DNA from: JASGDN01 sp049841275
Lineage (GTDB): Bacteria > Chloroflexota > Chloroflexia > Thermomicrobiales > UBA6265
Direction: 5' to 3'
DNA length: 64,000 nt
Assembly: GCA_049841275.1 (NCBI GenBank)
Contig: JASGDN010000042.1
Coordinates: 19,171 to 83,170, forward strand
Positions 44,941 through 53,558 of the stretch are shown in pieces; position 1 is the first letter of the stretch, and every line of letters starts with the position of its first letter. The position numbers and the translations under genes are program-made. The notes below the pieces were generated by a model that saw only the letters and a list, made by a program, of their open reading frames with translations, was not told where the DNA came from and made no database searches.

Positions 44941-46188
44941 TCAGCCTCCCTCGCCGGCAGTGCCGGCCGCATAGGCGGGGATGGTCGCGATCTCGGCATC
45001 GCCGCTGTAGATCACGACCTCGCCCTGTTGGTCACCACCAGGTGGAGGCACGACGAGTTGGAAGGTGGAGTCCTTGGCAAGCGGCAGGACCGGCGGGTCG
45101 TGCAGTTCCAGCTCCCAGACAGAGAGCTGTTCCTGCAGGCCGGGAAAGGTGCTTCCGGAAGCATCGATCTGCGTCCAGGTAAAGCGTGTATCCATGTCCT
45201 TGAAGATCGAGACGGCATCGTCGTACCGCTTGTCCTCAACGATGGTGCCCGTGTCATTGTACTGGAGCGTCGAGCCAAGGATCACGAGAATGACGGTACT
45301 CTGGCCGTCGTTCGCCTTGCGCGCCAATACGACACTTGCCCCGGCACCTTCGGTCGAGCCGGTCTTGATGCCGATCACATTCGGATCATAGTAGGGATCA
45401 TCGGGTTGGATCATGGAGTTCGTGTTCGTCAGGGCGTACGGGTCGCCATTCTGCGAGGCGATCTGGCCGGATGGCTGGGAGACGATCCACGCGAGATCGG
45501 CATTCTTCATGAGTTCGGCGCCCATGATGGCGAGATCGTGCGCGCTGGAGAAGGCTCCCTGATCGTCATCGCCGGCGACATTCGTGAAGTAGGACTCTGT
45601 CAGCCCGAGCCCCTTCGCATAAGCGTTCATCTCGTCGATGAATGCCGTCATTGATGTGTTCAGATCGGTGGAATTGGCGAGTTTGCCACCTACGTAGCGA
45701 GCAAGGGCGTTCGCCGCGTCCCCACCGGACGGCAACATGAGCCCATTCAGCAGATCGGCAACCGTCAGGACATCGCCGGCACGCAAGCCGACATGGGTGT
45801 ATTGGGAATCGGGAGGCAGCAGATCGTCTTCCGCGATCGTGACTTGCTCGGAGAGCGCAGCATGATCGACGGTGACGAGCGCCGTCACCATCTTGGTGAT
45901 GCTGGCGATCGGGCGCTGGTCGTCGGCATTCTTGGAATAGAGGACCGCCTTGGAATTCATGTCGATCGCGTAGACCGCCTGGGCAGACACCTCTGGCGGT
46001 GCGATGCCCATCGCGCCACTGGCGTTTCCGGCCTGCGTATCAGGCGCGGCAGACACCGCTCCGAAGCTCGTGCCGAGCATAAGCAGCATTGCAAGCAGGA
46101 TCGCAGGCAACAGGGTGAATCGACGGGGGCGGTGCGATTCGGCGCGCGTCATCTTCGCCATCAGAACGGACATTCCCACACGAGCCAT
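44941..46188 (-). CDS. D-alanyl-D-alanine carboxypeptidase family serine hydrolase
   Basis: Penicillin-binding-protein-5-type (S11) peptidoglycan peptidase, 415 aa. The signal/anchor segment is FTLLPAILLAMLLMLGTSFG (about 24-43). The nucleophile motif is SITK (96-99) and the third motif is KTG in VIGIKTGS. The second motif reads SGG (154-156) where SxN is usual, so the asparagine is replaced by glycine. A C-terminal beta-rich domain follows (from about 300). Start uncertain: several ATGs occur in the first 13 codons and none has a strong ribosome site. It precedes rluB by 3 nt as the first gene of that operon. Confidence 0.88.
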   Translation of the reverse strand: MARVGMSVLMAKMTRAESHRPRRFTLLPAILLAMLLMLGTSFGAVSAAPDTQAGNASGAMGIAPPEVSAQAVYAIDMNSKAVLYSKNADDQRPIASITKMVTALVTVDHAALSEQVTIAEDDLLPPDSQYTHVGLRAGDVLTVADLLNGLMLPSGGDAANALARYVGGKLANSTDLNTSMTAFIDEMNAYAKGLGLTESYFTNVAGDDDQGAFSSAHDLAIMGAELMKNADLAWIVSQPSGQIASQNGDPYALTNTNSMIQPDDPYYDPNVIGIKTGSTEGAGASVVLARKANDGQSTVILVILGSTLQYNDTGTIVEDKRYDDAVSIFKDMDTRFTWTQIDASGSTFPGLQEQLSVWELELHDPPVLPLAKDSTFQLVVPPPGGDQQGEVVIYSGDAEIATIPAYAAGTAGEGG

Positions 46189-46427
46189 CCAGGGGTAGGC
46201 AGGAACGGGGTCAGACCCACGTCATCCTGCAGGCAAGATTGCGGCACACAACAATTCCTCCTCGTCGTGGCCGGGCAAACCGAGATTCAGTATAGGGGAG
46301 GGGCGTAGGCCGGGCCACCGACATCGCCGGGATTCCCCGGTTCGGTGCTGCGGTAAACTTGCTTCTTCACGGGGTCCGCGTCCGCGCCGCGATCCACGTG
46401 CCAACCAAAGGAGCAACATCCGCACCG

Positions 46428-47270
46428 GTGACGAATCCACCTTCGCCTGAACCAGTTCCATTCGATCACCGCAGTGATCCGCATGACGATACCCCGATCC
46501 GCGTAGCCGCTATCGGCGATCTTCACCTGCACGACGCGGTGCCGGAGGATCTGGCGGCAGCGCTCCTCGCCGTGAACGACCGTGCGGACCTGCTGGTGAT
46601 TGCTGGAGACATCACCGACAACGGGCGGATCCCGGAAGGCGAACTCGCCCGCGATTTGTTCGGCGGTATCGCGATCCCGAAGATCGCCGTCCTGGGCAAT
46701 CACGACCGGCGTGGCGCCCGGCGGATCGCTCTCCGCCGCACCCTCGAAGCGGCAGGGATCGAATTGCTGGATGGCGACGCAACGGTGATCGAGCTGCCGA
46801 ACGGGCGGCGCGTCGGCATTGCGGGCGTGGGCGGCTATGGAGGCGGCTTCTGGCCGGAAGAGACACCGGACGTGCCTGGTGCCCGGATCAGCAAGGCCGT
46901 CGGTGTTCGTGCCCGCAGGGAGTCCATACGCCTCCGGCACGCGCTGGACGCCATCGACCGCAAGGACGTGGATATTCGCCTGGTCGTGATGCACTACGCT
47001 CCGACCACATCGACGCTGGGCGAGGAGCCAATCATCAAGTACTGGATGCTCGGGAATTCGTTGCTCGGCCGCGTCATCGACGAACATGCGGTAGACCTCG
47101 TCATCCACGGTCACGCGCACCTCGGGAACGAGGTAGGGCGCACGCCGGGCGGAACGCCGGTCCGCAATGTCGCGACCCAGGTGACCGGCGGCCCGGTCCT
47201 CTACGATGTCGCGGCTGGCAAGCGCATCGCATCCATCCCGCTCGCCACGACCGGAGGGAGCGCCGTATGA
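46428..47270 (+). CDS. Calcineurin-like metallophosphoesterase (soluble)
   Basis: Predicted phosphodiesterase, about 280 aa, no membrane segment. Metal motifs: GDLHL, GDITDNG, GNHD, MHYAP and HGHAHLG, all complete. It resembles Ser/Thr phosphatase-like or cyclic-nucleotide-phosphodiesterase members that end with the HGHAH motif. The start is uncertain. GTG 46428 lies 14 nt after an AAGGAG; GTG 46398 and a start at 46359 are possible. The stop overlaps the next gene's ATG (ATGA), so the two are coupled. Divergent from the dacA-like operon. Confidence 0.87.
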   Translation: MTNPPSPEPVPFDHRSDPHDDTPIRVAAIGDLHLHDAVPEDLAAALLAVNDRADLLVIAGDITDNGRIPEGELARDLFGGIAIPKIAVLGNHDRRGARRIALRRTLEAAGIELLDGDATVIELPNGRRVGIAGVGGYGGGFWPEETPDVPGARISKAVGVRARRESIRLRHALDAIDRKDVDIRLVVMHYAPTTSTLGEEPIIKYWMLGNSLLGRVIDEHAVDLVIHGHAHLGNEVGRTPGGTPVRNVATQVTGGPVLYDVAAGKRIASIPLATTGGSAV

Positions 47271-48310
47271 CCGCGTTTGCCAACCGCGACCCGCGCCAGC
47301 CCCTCATCACACCAGCACCCACGCCGTACCGGCTCGATCTCACCGCGAACCCGTTCGGGCCGTCCGATGCGGTAATCGACGCCATCGCGGACATCGATGC
47401 GACATCCTGGCTGCTCCCGGCGACGGACCAGGAGGCCATCCTGCGCGCGCGTCTCGGTGCGCTGGCGGGCGTGCCGTCGTCATGGGTGACATTGGCAAAT
47501 GGGATCGATGAGTTGCACGCGACAATCGCCGCCTGGCGGGGCGCGGAGGGTCCGCTGCTGCTCTTTCCGCCAACCGATCCCGGTCTCGTGCGCTGGCTCC
47601 AGGGCCACGCCGATCAGGTGGAGATGATCCCGCGATCGGCCCGCTTCGCCCTCCCGGTCGAGCCGGACGGCAAGACCCTGCCGCGCGGCGCGACGGCAAT
47701 CGTGATGTCGCCAAACGACCCAACCGGCACGATCCTGTCCAGCCATGAGGCGGTTCGCCTGAGCCGGCAGTGCGCCTATCTCGTGGTGGACGAACGTCAC
47801 GGCGGCTATACGCCACGAAGCGCCGTTCCCCTCGCGCGCGAGTTCGAGAACGTGATCGTCCTCCAGACCTTCGAGACGTGGGCAAGCCTGCCAGCACTGC
47901 CACTGGCCTGGGCGATCTCGCCGCCGCCCATCGCACGGGAGCTGGCCCGATTCGGACGGCCATCCGGCATCGCGCGGCTGCCGGTGATCGCGGCCCTTGC
48001 CACACTGGACGACCGCGACGCCGTCCGCACGTCGGTGCGGCGGGTGATGTCCGAGAAAGGGCGGCTCTTCCGCCAGATGCGGAAGCTGAGCATGGTCAGC
48101 CCACCCCATCCATCCTGGGCGAATTTCCTGTTGCTGCGGATCGAACGTGGCACGAGCGACTTCTTCCTGCCACGCTTGCGGGCACGCGGGATCGAGGTCT
48201 TCCCGGTGGAGAACCCGGAGCTCCCGAATCATTTCCGAGTGAGTGCCATCTCCGCCGATGCGACGAATGCGCTCAAGCAAGCGTTGATCGACATCGCGCT
48301 CGACTTATAG
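47267..48310 (+). CDS. HisC-like aminotransferase-fold protein without the PLP lysine
   Basis: 347 aa with the class I/II aminotransferase fold, nearest to HisC/CobD. Recognisable landmarks are LTANPFGPSD (HisC: NENPYGP), ANGIDELH, SPNDPTGT and, at the end, HFRVSAI with the carboxylate-binding arginine. The Schiff-base segment, expected as TLSKAFGLAGLR, reads TFETWASLPALP (201-212). The catalytic lysine is T204, the phosphate-binding serine is E203 and the following arginine is proline. The DEAY aspartate motif reads DERH. Transaminase activity is therefore unlikely; a binding or regulatory role, or a different chemistry, must be considered. The frame is intact and coupled to the phosphoesterase. 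Its 3' end overlaps the convergent APH remnant by 6 nt. Confidence 0.8.
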   Translation: MTAFANRDPRQPLITPAPTPYRLDLTANPFGPSDAVIDAIADIDATSWLLPATDQEAILRARLGALAGVPSSWVTLANGIDELHATIAAWRGAEGPLLLFPPTDPGLVRWLQGHADQVEMIPRSARFALPVEPDGKTLPRGATAIVMSPNDPTGTILSSHEAVRLSRQCAYLVVDERHGGYTPRSAVPLAREFENVIVLQTFETWASLPALPLAWAISPPPIARELARFGRPSGIARLPVIAALATLDDRDAVRTSVRRVMSEKGRLFRQMRKLSMVSPPHPSWANFLLLRIERGTSDFFLPRLRARGIEVFPVENPELPNHFRVSAISADATNALKQALIDIALDL

Positions 48311-49254
48311 ATGGCGCGTCGCCATGCCGCCGGGAAACGCGACATCACATAGCCGGGCAAGACGTTGAAAACGATCGGGGCCTGGCAGCATCCAATCGCC
48401 GAACCACCCGGCTGAACATCGGATGTCGTGAGCGATGCCCCAGAGGGCATGAGCGACCACGAACGCGGGAAGCAGGCGATCGTCCGCCTCGGAAGGCGGC
48501 GAGACCGCGGTGTATCCCTCACGATACGCAGCCCAGAGCGACCCGGCGCGCGCCGGGTCCGTCATGGCCCGTCCCGCAAGACTGACCATGCCGAACACAC
48601 GCCACGACCACCCGGCAAGGTCGAAATCGAAGAAGCCGATCTCGTCGCCAGCGACGATGAGATTGTCCAGGGTGGCATCTCCGTGGCAATAGGTCATCGC
48701 GGCGCCCTCGCCCCACCGCGCGACAGCCAACGTGATGGCGGATCGCGCAGCCAGTACGACGCGCAGACCCGCATCAGGAGCAACACGGGCGATCACATCC
48801 ACCGATTCCTCGACCAGCGTCTCATATCCCAGTGGCGATCATCCGGGCTTGGTGCCAGGGTGGACAGGCCTTCGTGCAACCGGGCAACCGCTTCACCGAC
48901 GCGGCGACGGTCGAATGAGGGCGGCGGCTTCACCCCTGGCAGCCAGGCATGGACAGTCAGCGCCCGCTCGCCTTCGGGTGTCGATACCCCGATCGCCAGG
49001 TCACCGGAAGCCGCCCGGACCGGCTCTGGCACGACGATGCCAGATTGGCGGGCGTGCCGAAGAATCGCCGCCTCGCGCTTGGCATCAGGCGCCGAACGCC
49101 ATCCACGACGAGCGAGCTTGACCGCGTAGGCGCCGTCCATCATCTCGAGACGATAGACCTCATTCACGTACGTCCGATGCAACCGGCACGATGTCACGGG
49201 TCCCAGGGTGAAGCGATCGCCCACGATCCGGGCGATCGCTGCCGGACCCAGCAC
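48305..49254 (-). pseudogene. Aminoglycoside phosphotransferase (APH)-family kinase broken by a frameshift
   Basis: Two frames together make one APH/ChoK-fold protein of about 315 aa. The first (49254 to 48793, GTG start) carries the N-lobe with YAVKLARRG and EAAILRHARQSGIVVPEP and ends at a premature TGA. The second continues from about 48,830 with ETLVEESVDVIARV, the catalytic loop YCHGDATLDNL and the metal motif FFDFDLAG. Adding one G to the GGG run opposite 48828-48830 restores a single frame (…HWGYETLV…). The kinase motifs are unharmed, so the lesion is recent, a sequencing error or a recoding site. It lies 41 nt after rph on the same strand. Confidence 0.75.
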
Positions 49255-49295
49255 GGTGTGCTGGACCGGAGCAGGCTCGTTCGCGGTCGGGGATA

Positions 49296-50039
49296 TCAGG
49301 TCGCCGGCGCGATCGCCGCGCGCTGGGCCACGAAGAGTTCATCGAGTCCGGTACTTGCCAGCGCGAGCATCGTCTCCAGCGTGTGGTAGTCGAACGGATC
49401 GTGCTCCGCTGTGCCCTGGATTTCGACGAATGCGCCCTTATCGGTCATCACGATATTGGCGTCCACATCTGCCCTCGAATCCTCACTGTAGTCGAGATCC
49501 AGCACCGGGACACCTTTCACGACGCCCACGCTGATCGCTGCGACCATCGCCATGAGCGGATTCTGGCGGATCTTCCTTTCCCGTACCAGCCGTTCGCACG
49601 CCAGCGCAAGCGCCACGTAACCACCGGTAATGCTGGCGCAGCGCGTGCCGCCATCGGCACGGATGACATCGCAATCGATGACGATCTGCCGCTCTCCGAG
49701 CGCCTTCATGTCCATCACCGAGCGCAACGCCCGCCCGATCAGCCGCTGAATCTCGACCGTGCGTCCGCCCTGGCGGCCCTTCGCTGCCTCACGGCCGGTG
49801 CGTTCCTTGGTCGCGCGCGGCAGCATCGAGTATTCGGCCGTAACCCACCCCGTGCCCGTGCCCTTCATCCAGCGCGGTACCTGCTCGTCGACGCTGGCCG
49901 TGCAGATGACGTGCGTCTCGCCGATCCTCACGAGCGCAGATCCCTCGGCGTACGGCATCGGATTCGGCTCGATCGACACGGGCCGCAGGCCATCAATAGT
50001 GCGCCCGTAGGAACGGCGCATCGGAACGACGATCGTCAT
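49296..50039 (-). CDS. rph: Ribonuclease PH
   Basis: Phosphorolytic 3'-5' exoribonuclease that trims tRNA 3' ends, hexameric. 247 aa. ATG at 50039 with GGAG 8 nt upstream. Family signatures are LRPVSIEPN, SALVRIGETHVICTASV, GWVTAEYSMLPRAT, GRQGGRTVEIQRLIGRALR, TIDCD-like IVIDCDVIRADGGTR and DYSEDSRADVDANIVM. All phosphate- and RNA-binding arginines are visible. It is 37 nt after rarA in a long minus-strand gene string. Confidence 0.95.
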   Translation of the reverse strand: MTIVVPMRRSYGRTIDGLRPVSIEPNPMPYAEGSALVRIGETHVICTASVDEQVPRWMKGTGTGWVTAEYSMLPRATKERTGREAAKGRQGGRTVEIQRLIGRALRSVMDMKALGERQIVIDCDVIRADGGTRCASITGGYVALALACERLVRERKIRQNPLMAMVAAISVGVVKGVPVLDLDYSEDSRADVDANIVMTDKGAFVEIQGTAEHDPFDYHTLETMLALASTGLDELFVAQRAAIAPAT

Positions 50040-50076
50040 AGGGGGAACTCCTGAAGAACACGGACGAGGAACGGCC

Positions 50077-51423
50077 TCACGATGGGGACGATTCCGGCTT
50101 CTCCGTCGTCTGCGCATAGATCTCGCGGATGCGCTGCATCCGCTGGGCCAGGTTGCGCTCGAAGCCACGATCGAACGGGTGGTAATAGGTGCGACCTTCG
50201 AGATTGTCCGGGAGGTTCTGCTGCCCGATGATGCCTTCCTCGAAGTCGTGGGCGTATTTGTAGCCCTTGCCGTAGCCACTCTCCTTCATCAGCCGCGTCG
50301 GCGCATTCCGGAGATGCAACGGCACCGGATCGTTGCGCGTCTGCTCGACATCACGCCGGGCCTCGCCGTAGGCCTTGTAGATCGCGTTCGACTTCGGAGC
50401 GAGCGCGAGATAGACGGCCAATTCGGCCAGCGCCAGCGCCCCCTCCGGCATTCCGATGAAGTGGACGGCCTGCTGGGCGGCCATCGCTAGCTCCAACGCC
50501 TGGGGATCGGCAAGCCCGACATCCTCCGACGCGAAGCGGACGAGCCGCCGCGCGACGTACAGCGGGTCGTCACCCCGCTCCAGCATCCGTGCGAGCCAGT
50601 AGAGCGCGGCATCGGCATCGGACCTGCGCAACGTCTTGTGCAGCGCGGAAATCGCGTCGTAGTGATCGTCTCCGCCCTTGTCGTAGGTGGCGGCACGGCG
50701 TTGGGCCGCCTCCTGCACGAGGGAATCGGTGATCGTGCAATCCTCGCCGACGCCGACAGACGCGAGTTCGAGCGTATTCAGGGCGAAGCGGGCATCGCCA
50801 TTCGCCATGTTCGCAAGCAGGTCCAGCGCATCGTCGGTAATCGTGAGATGCTGGGCGCCGAGCCCCCGCTCCACATCGACAAGCGCACGCCGGGCGATCG
50901 TCTTGATGCTCTCGTCGGACAACGCACGGAGGGTGATGACACGAGAGCGGGAAAGGAGGGGCGCGTTGACCTCGAAGGACGGGTTCTCGGTCGTCGCGCC
51001 GATCAGGATCACCGTGCCGTCCTCGACGTGCGGCAGGATAGCGTCCTGCTGGGCCTTGTTGAAGCGGTGAATCTCGTCGATGAAGAGGACGGTGCGTTCA
51101 CCACGCATGCCGAGACGGTCCTGGGCATCGGCGATGGCGCGCCGAAGATCGGCCACGCCAGAGGTGACGGCGCTGACCGCCTCGAACGAGGCGCGGGTGG
51201 CGGTCGCGATGATGCGGGCAAGGGTCGTCTTGCCCGCGCCGGGCGGACCCCAGAGGATGATGGAAGAGAGGCGGTCGGCCTCGATTGCCTTGCGCAACAA
51301 CGTATTCGGCCCGAGGACATGTTCCTGCCCGACGAGTTCGTCGAGGGTGCGGGGCCGCATGCGGGTGGCGAGAGGTGCGCGGCCTTCCAGCTGGCGCTGC
51401 CGGTTGGCCTCGAAGAGGTCCAT
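50077..51423 (-). CDS. rarA: Replication-associated recombination protein A (RarA/MgsA)
   Basis: AAA+ ATPase acting at stalled replication forks, 448 aa. Clamp-loader-like core: MRPRTLDELVGQEH, Walker A LWGPPGAGKTT, Walker B VLFIDEIHRFNKAQQD, sensor 1 GATTENPSFEVN and sensor 2 NGDARFALNTLE. The C-terminal MgsA domain has KTLRRSDADAALYWLARML, RRLVRFASEDVGLADP and MKESGYGKGYKYAHDF. ATG at 51423. Confidence 0.95.
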   Translation of the reverse strand: MDLFEANRQRQLEGRAPLATRMRPRTLDELVGQEHVLGPNTLLRKAIEADRLSSIILWGPPGAGKTTLARIIATATRASFEAVSAVTSGVADLRRAIADAQDRLGMRGERTVLFIDEIHRFNKAQQDAILPHVEDGTVILIGATTENPSFEVNAPLLSRSRVITLRALSDESIKTIARRALVDVERGLGAQHLTITDDALDLLANMANGDARFALNTLELASVGVGEDCTITDSLVQEAAQRRAATYDKGGDDHYDAISALHKTLRRSDADAALYWLARMLERGDDPLYVARRLVRFASEDVGLADPQALELAMAAQQAVHFIGMPEGALALAELAVYLALAPKSNAIYKAYGEARRDVEQTRNDPVPLHLRNAPTRLMKESGYGKGYKYAHDFEEGIIGQQNLPDNLEGRTYYHPFDRGFERNLAQRMQRIREIYAQTTEKPESSPS

Positions 51424-51528
51424 CAGGCAACCAGATCAGGTGCGGTGTGATGGGGAGGACCGGCCAGGAGCGCATCGCCATGTCGCGGCGGGGCGATCAC
51501 CGGCATCGCGGTCGTGACGGACTTCGCG

Positions 51529-51750
51529 CTACTCATCGGTTTCGAGCTCCGCCGCGCGGCGTTCGAGATCGGCAATCAGCGCCTCCAGTTGTTCGCGATT
51601 CTCAATCCCGTTCTCGTCAAGGATTTCCAGCACATCCTCGAGTTCATCGATGCGGGAGAGCAACGCATACATCGATTCTTTCGCGGATTGCTTCTGGGAA
51701 CGATGCTGGGCGAGGATCGTGATCTTGGCAGATTCGGAAGACTCGGTCAT
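51529..51750 (-). CDS. Small coiled-coil protein of unknown function
   Basis: 73 aa, starting at ATG 51750 with AAGGGT 8 nt upstream; the frame opens 13 codons earlier without a ribosome site. Strongly helical and acidic, with heptad-like hydrophobics (LLSRIDELEDVLEILDENGI; LEALIADLERRAAELE). I do not recognise a family. Codon usage is normal. It lies between a membrane-protein gene (28-nt gap) and rarA on the same strand. Confidence 0.65.
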   Translation of the reverse strand: MTESSESAKITILAQHRSQKQSAKESMYALLSRIDELEDVLEILDENGIENREQLEALIADLERRAAELETDE

Positions 51751-51778
51751 GGTCGAATACCCTTGTGACACGCGATGC

Positions 51779-52762
51779 TCATGCAACAACCGAGAGCAAC
51801 GCCAGTGCTACACCGGCGACACCGGCGAACTCGATGAGGTCGCGGCCCGCCACGCGGTCCCGCTGGGCCTGCACGAGCATGAGTCCTGCCGTCGCATAGA
51901 AGATGGCCAGCAGGACTGCGCCGCCGGTCCAGCCGTATGTCGGCCACCAGTTCAGTGGAACCATCATCGTGCCAACGATCCAGCCACCAAGGATGGCAGA
52001 GACGACGCGGCGCGACGGATCGACATTGCCCCGCTCCAGCGTCTCCAGCACGAGCACCCCGGCGATCACGCCAACCGCCGGAGCGGCGAGTGCAGTTGAG
52101 AGCTTGTTCAGGTAGATGGCGCTGAAGGCCAGGAAGGCGACCGAATGCACCACCAGCGTGTGCAACGTCGAGGCGATCCGGCCAGACTGTTCGTCAGCCT
52201 CATCCAGCAGGTCACGGGAAAGCAATGATCCCGCCACGCCAAGGAAGCCAATGAGCGGCCCGACGATCAGCATCACGCGATTGTGGAACGTCGCAATGAG
52301 CAGGACCGCCGAAAGAGTCGCCACGAACGGCACAGCCCACGCGGTAGCCATCGATGTCAGCGGCCGCCCTTCGCCGACCGCCTCCGCAGCCCTGGTCGCA
52401 GTGCGTTCGGCAAACTGGGCGCCAATGGCGGCGATCACCAGCACGGCGACCGCAATGATCCAGAAAAGCGCGTCGGTCTGTTCGAGGACCGGCGGATCGG
52501 CATCCTTGCCGGTGCCAACCGAAATGACCGCCAGCAGCAACAGCCCGGCGGCGGCCAGCAGGCTGACCACAACCCCTTGTCCGTAGGCGGGTTGGCGGCT
52601 CTCCGCGGTGGCGATGCCGAGGCCGAAGACCTTGTGCCGGTCGTCCTGGCTGGGATCGAGCGCCTCGTCGACCTCCGGGGGCAGCGATCGCCGCAACGCG
52701 GCCTGAGGATCATCGCGCCGGAAGGAACGTCGCGGTCGTCGCGGATCATGGCTCTGGTTCAT
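51779..52762 (-). CDS. Polytopic membrane protein of unknown function
   Basis: 327 aa. A charged cytoplasmic N-terminus of about 65 residues (RRPRRSFRRDD; LPPEVDEALDPSQDD) is followed by seven to eight hydrophobic helices, ending VAGVALALLSVVA. No conserved catalytic motif or known transporter signature is visible. ATG at 52762 is preferred, though ATG 52792 in the same frame is equally placed. It follows tsaC and precedes the coiled-coil gene on the minus strand. A lineage-specific membrane protein is the most I can say. Confidence 0.7.
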   Translation of the reverse strand: MNQSHDPRRPRRSFRRDDPQAALRRSLPPEVDEALDPSQDDRHKVFGLGIATAESRQPAYGQGVVVSLLAAAGLLLLAVISVGTGKDADPPVLEQTDALFWIIAVAVLVIAAIGAQFAERTATRAAEAVGEGRPLTSMATAWAVPFVATLSAVLLIATFHNRVMLIVGPLIGFLGVAGSLLSRDLLDEADEQSGRIASTLHTLVVHSVAFLAFSAIYLNKLSTALAAPAVGVIAGVLVLETLERGNVDPSRRVVSAILGGWIVGTMMVPLNWWPTYGWTGGAVLLAIFYATAGLMLVQAQRDRVAGRDLIEFAGVAGVALALLSVVA

Positions 52763-52847
52763 CGTCAGGAGATGCTCCTCGATCCGGCTCATTGCCGGAG
52801 CGGCTGAACGCCGACCTGGTAGTCGAACGGAAGGCCGCGCATGCGGG

Positions 52848-53489
52848 TCATTTCCGGGACGAAGCCTGAACGAGACGCCAGGCGGCCTGGATCGTCCCGG
52901 CGGGAATGGCCCCTTCCCGGATGATATGGATGGTATCACCTTCGAGCCGGATGACCGTCGACGCCTTGCCATTCCGGGAGATTCCGCCATCGAGAATCAG
53001 GTCGAGGCGATTCCGGAGCGGCTGGGAGATCTCGCTCGCCTTTGTCGCGGGCGGCTGCCCGGAGATGTTCGCGCTGGTGGTCGCCAGCACACCACCGACC
53101 CGCTGCGCGAGCGTCAGGGCGATCGAGTGCGCGGGCACGCGCACGCCAACCGTACTGTCGGCGGCGATCACCTGCGGGGGCAACGATGGTTTCGCCGGCA
53201 CCGCGACCGTGAGCGGCCCGGGCCAGAAGCGGCTGGCGAGGGCAAGCAGGAGCGGGTCGACGCCGGTGGAAACTTTCGCAAGATCGCCGGACGACGCCAG
53301 GAGAATCGGCAAGGGCGCCTCTGCCTTCCGTCCCTTGATCTCGTAGATCCGGCCGAGCGCTCCCGGATAGTGGATGGACGCGCCGACCCCATACACGGTG
53401 TCCGTGGGATACGCGATCACACCGCCCCGCTGAAGCGCGGCAATCGCCTGTTCGAGCGCACGGGGTTCCTCGAGCCGGAGCAGGACCAT
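52848..53489 (-). CDS. tsaC: L-threonylcarbamoyladenylate synthase (TsaC/Sua5/YwlC family)
   Basis: Makes threonylcarbamoyl-AMP for the t6A tRNA modification. 213 aa, the short form without the C-terminal Sua5 domain. Signatures: GGVIAYPTDTVYGVGA (about 22-37), IKGRKAEAPLPIL, FWPGPLTVAVP, VGVRVPAHSIA and TTSANISGQPPAT. ATG at 53489 has AAGGA 9 nt upstream. It lies 69 nt after uvrC. Confidence 0.93.
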   Translation of the reverse strand: MVLLRLEEPRALEQAIAALQRGGVIAYPTDTVYGVGASIHYPGALGRIYEIKGRKAEAPLPILLASSGDLAKVSTGVDPLLLALASRFWPGPLTVAVPAKPSLPPQVIAADSTVGVRVPAHSIALTLAQRVGGVLATTSANISGQPPATKASEISQPLRNRLDLILDGGISRNGKASTVIRLEGDTIHIIREGAIPAGTIQAAWRLVQASSRK

Positions 53490-53558
53490 CGGCAACATCC
53501 TTTTCGCCATGCATGGCGACACGATCGAGAACAACAGCAGCGGGAACCGGGAACGCGT

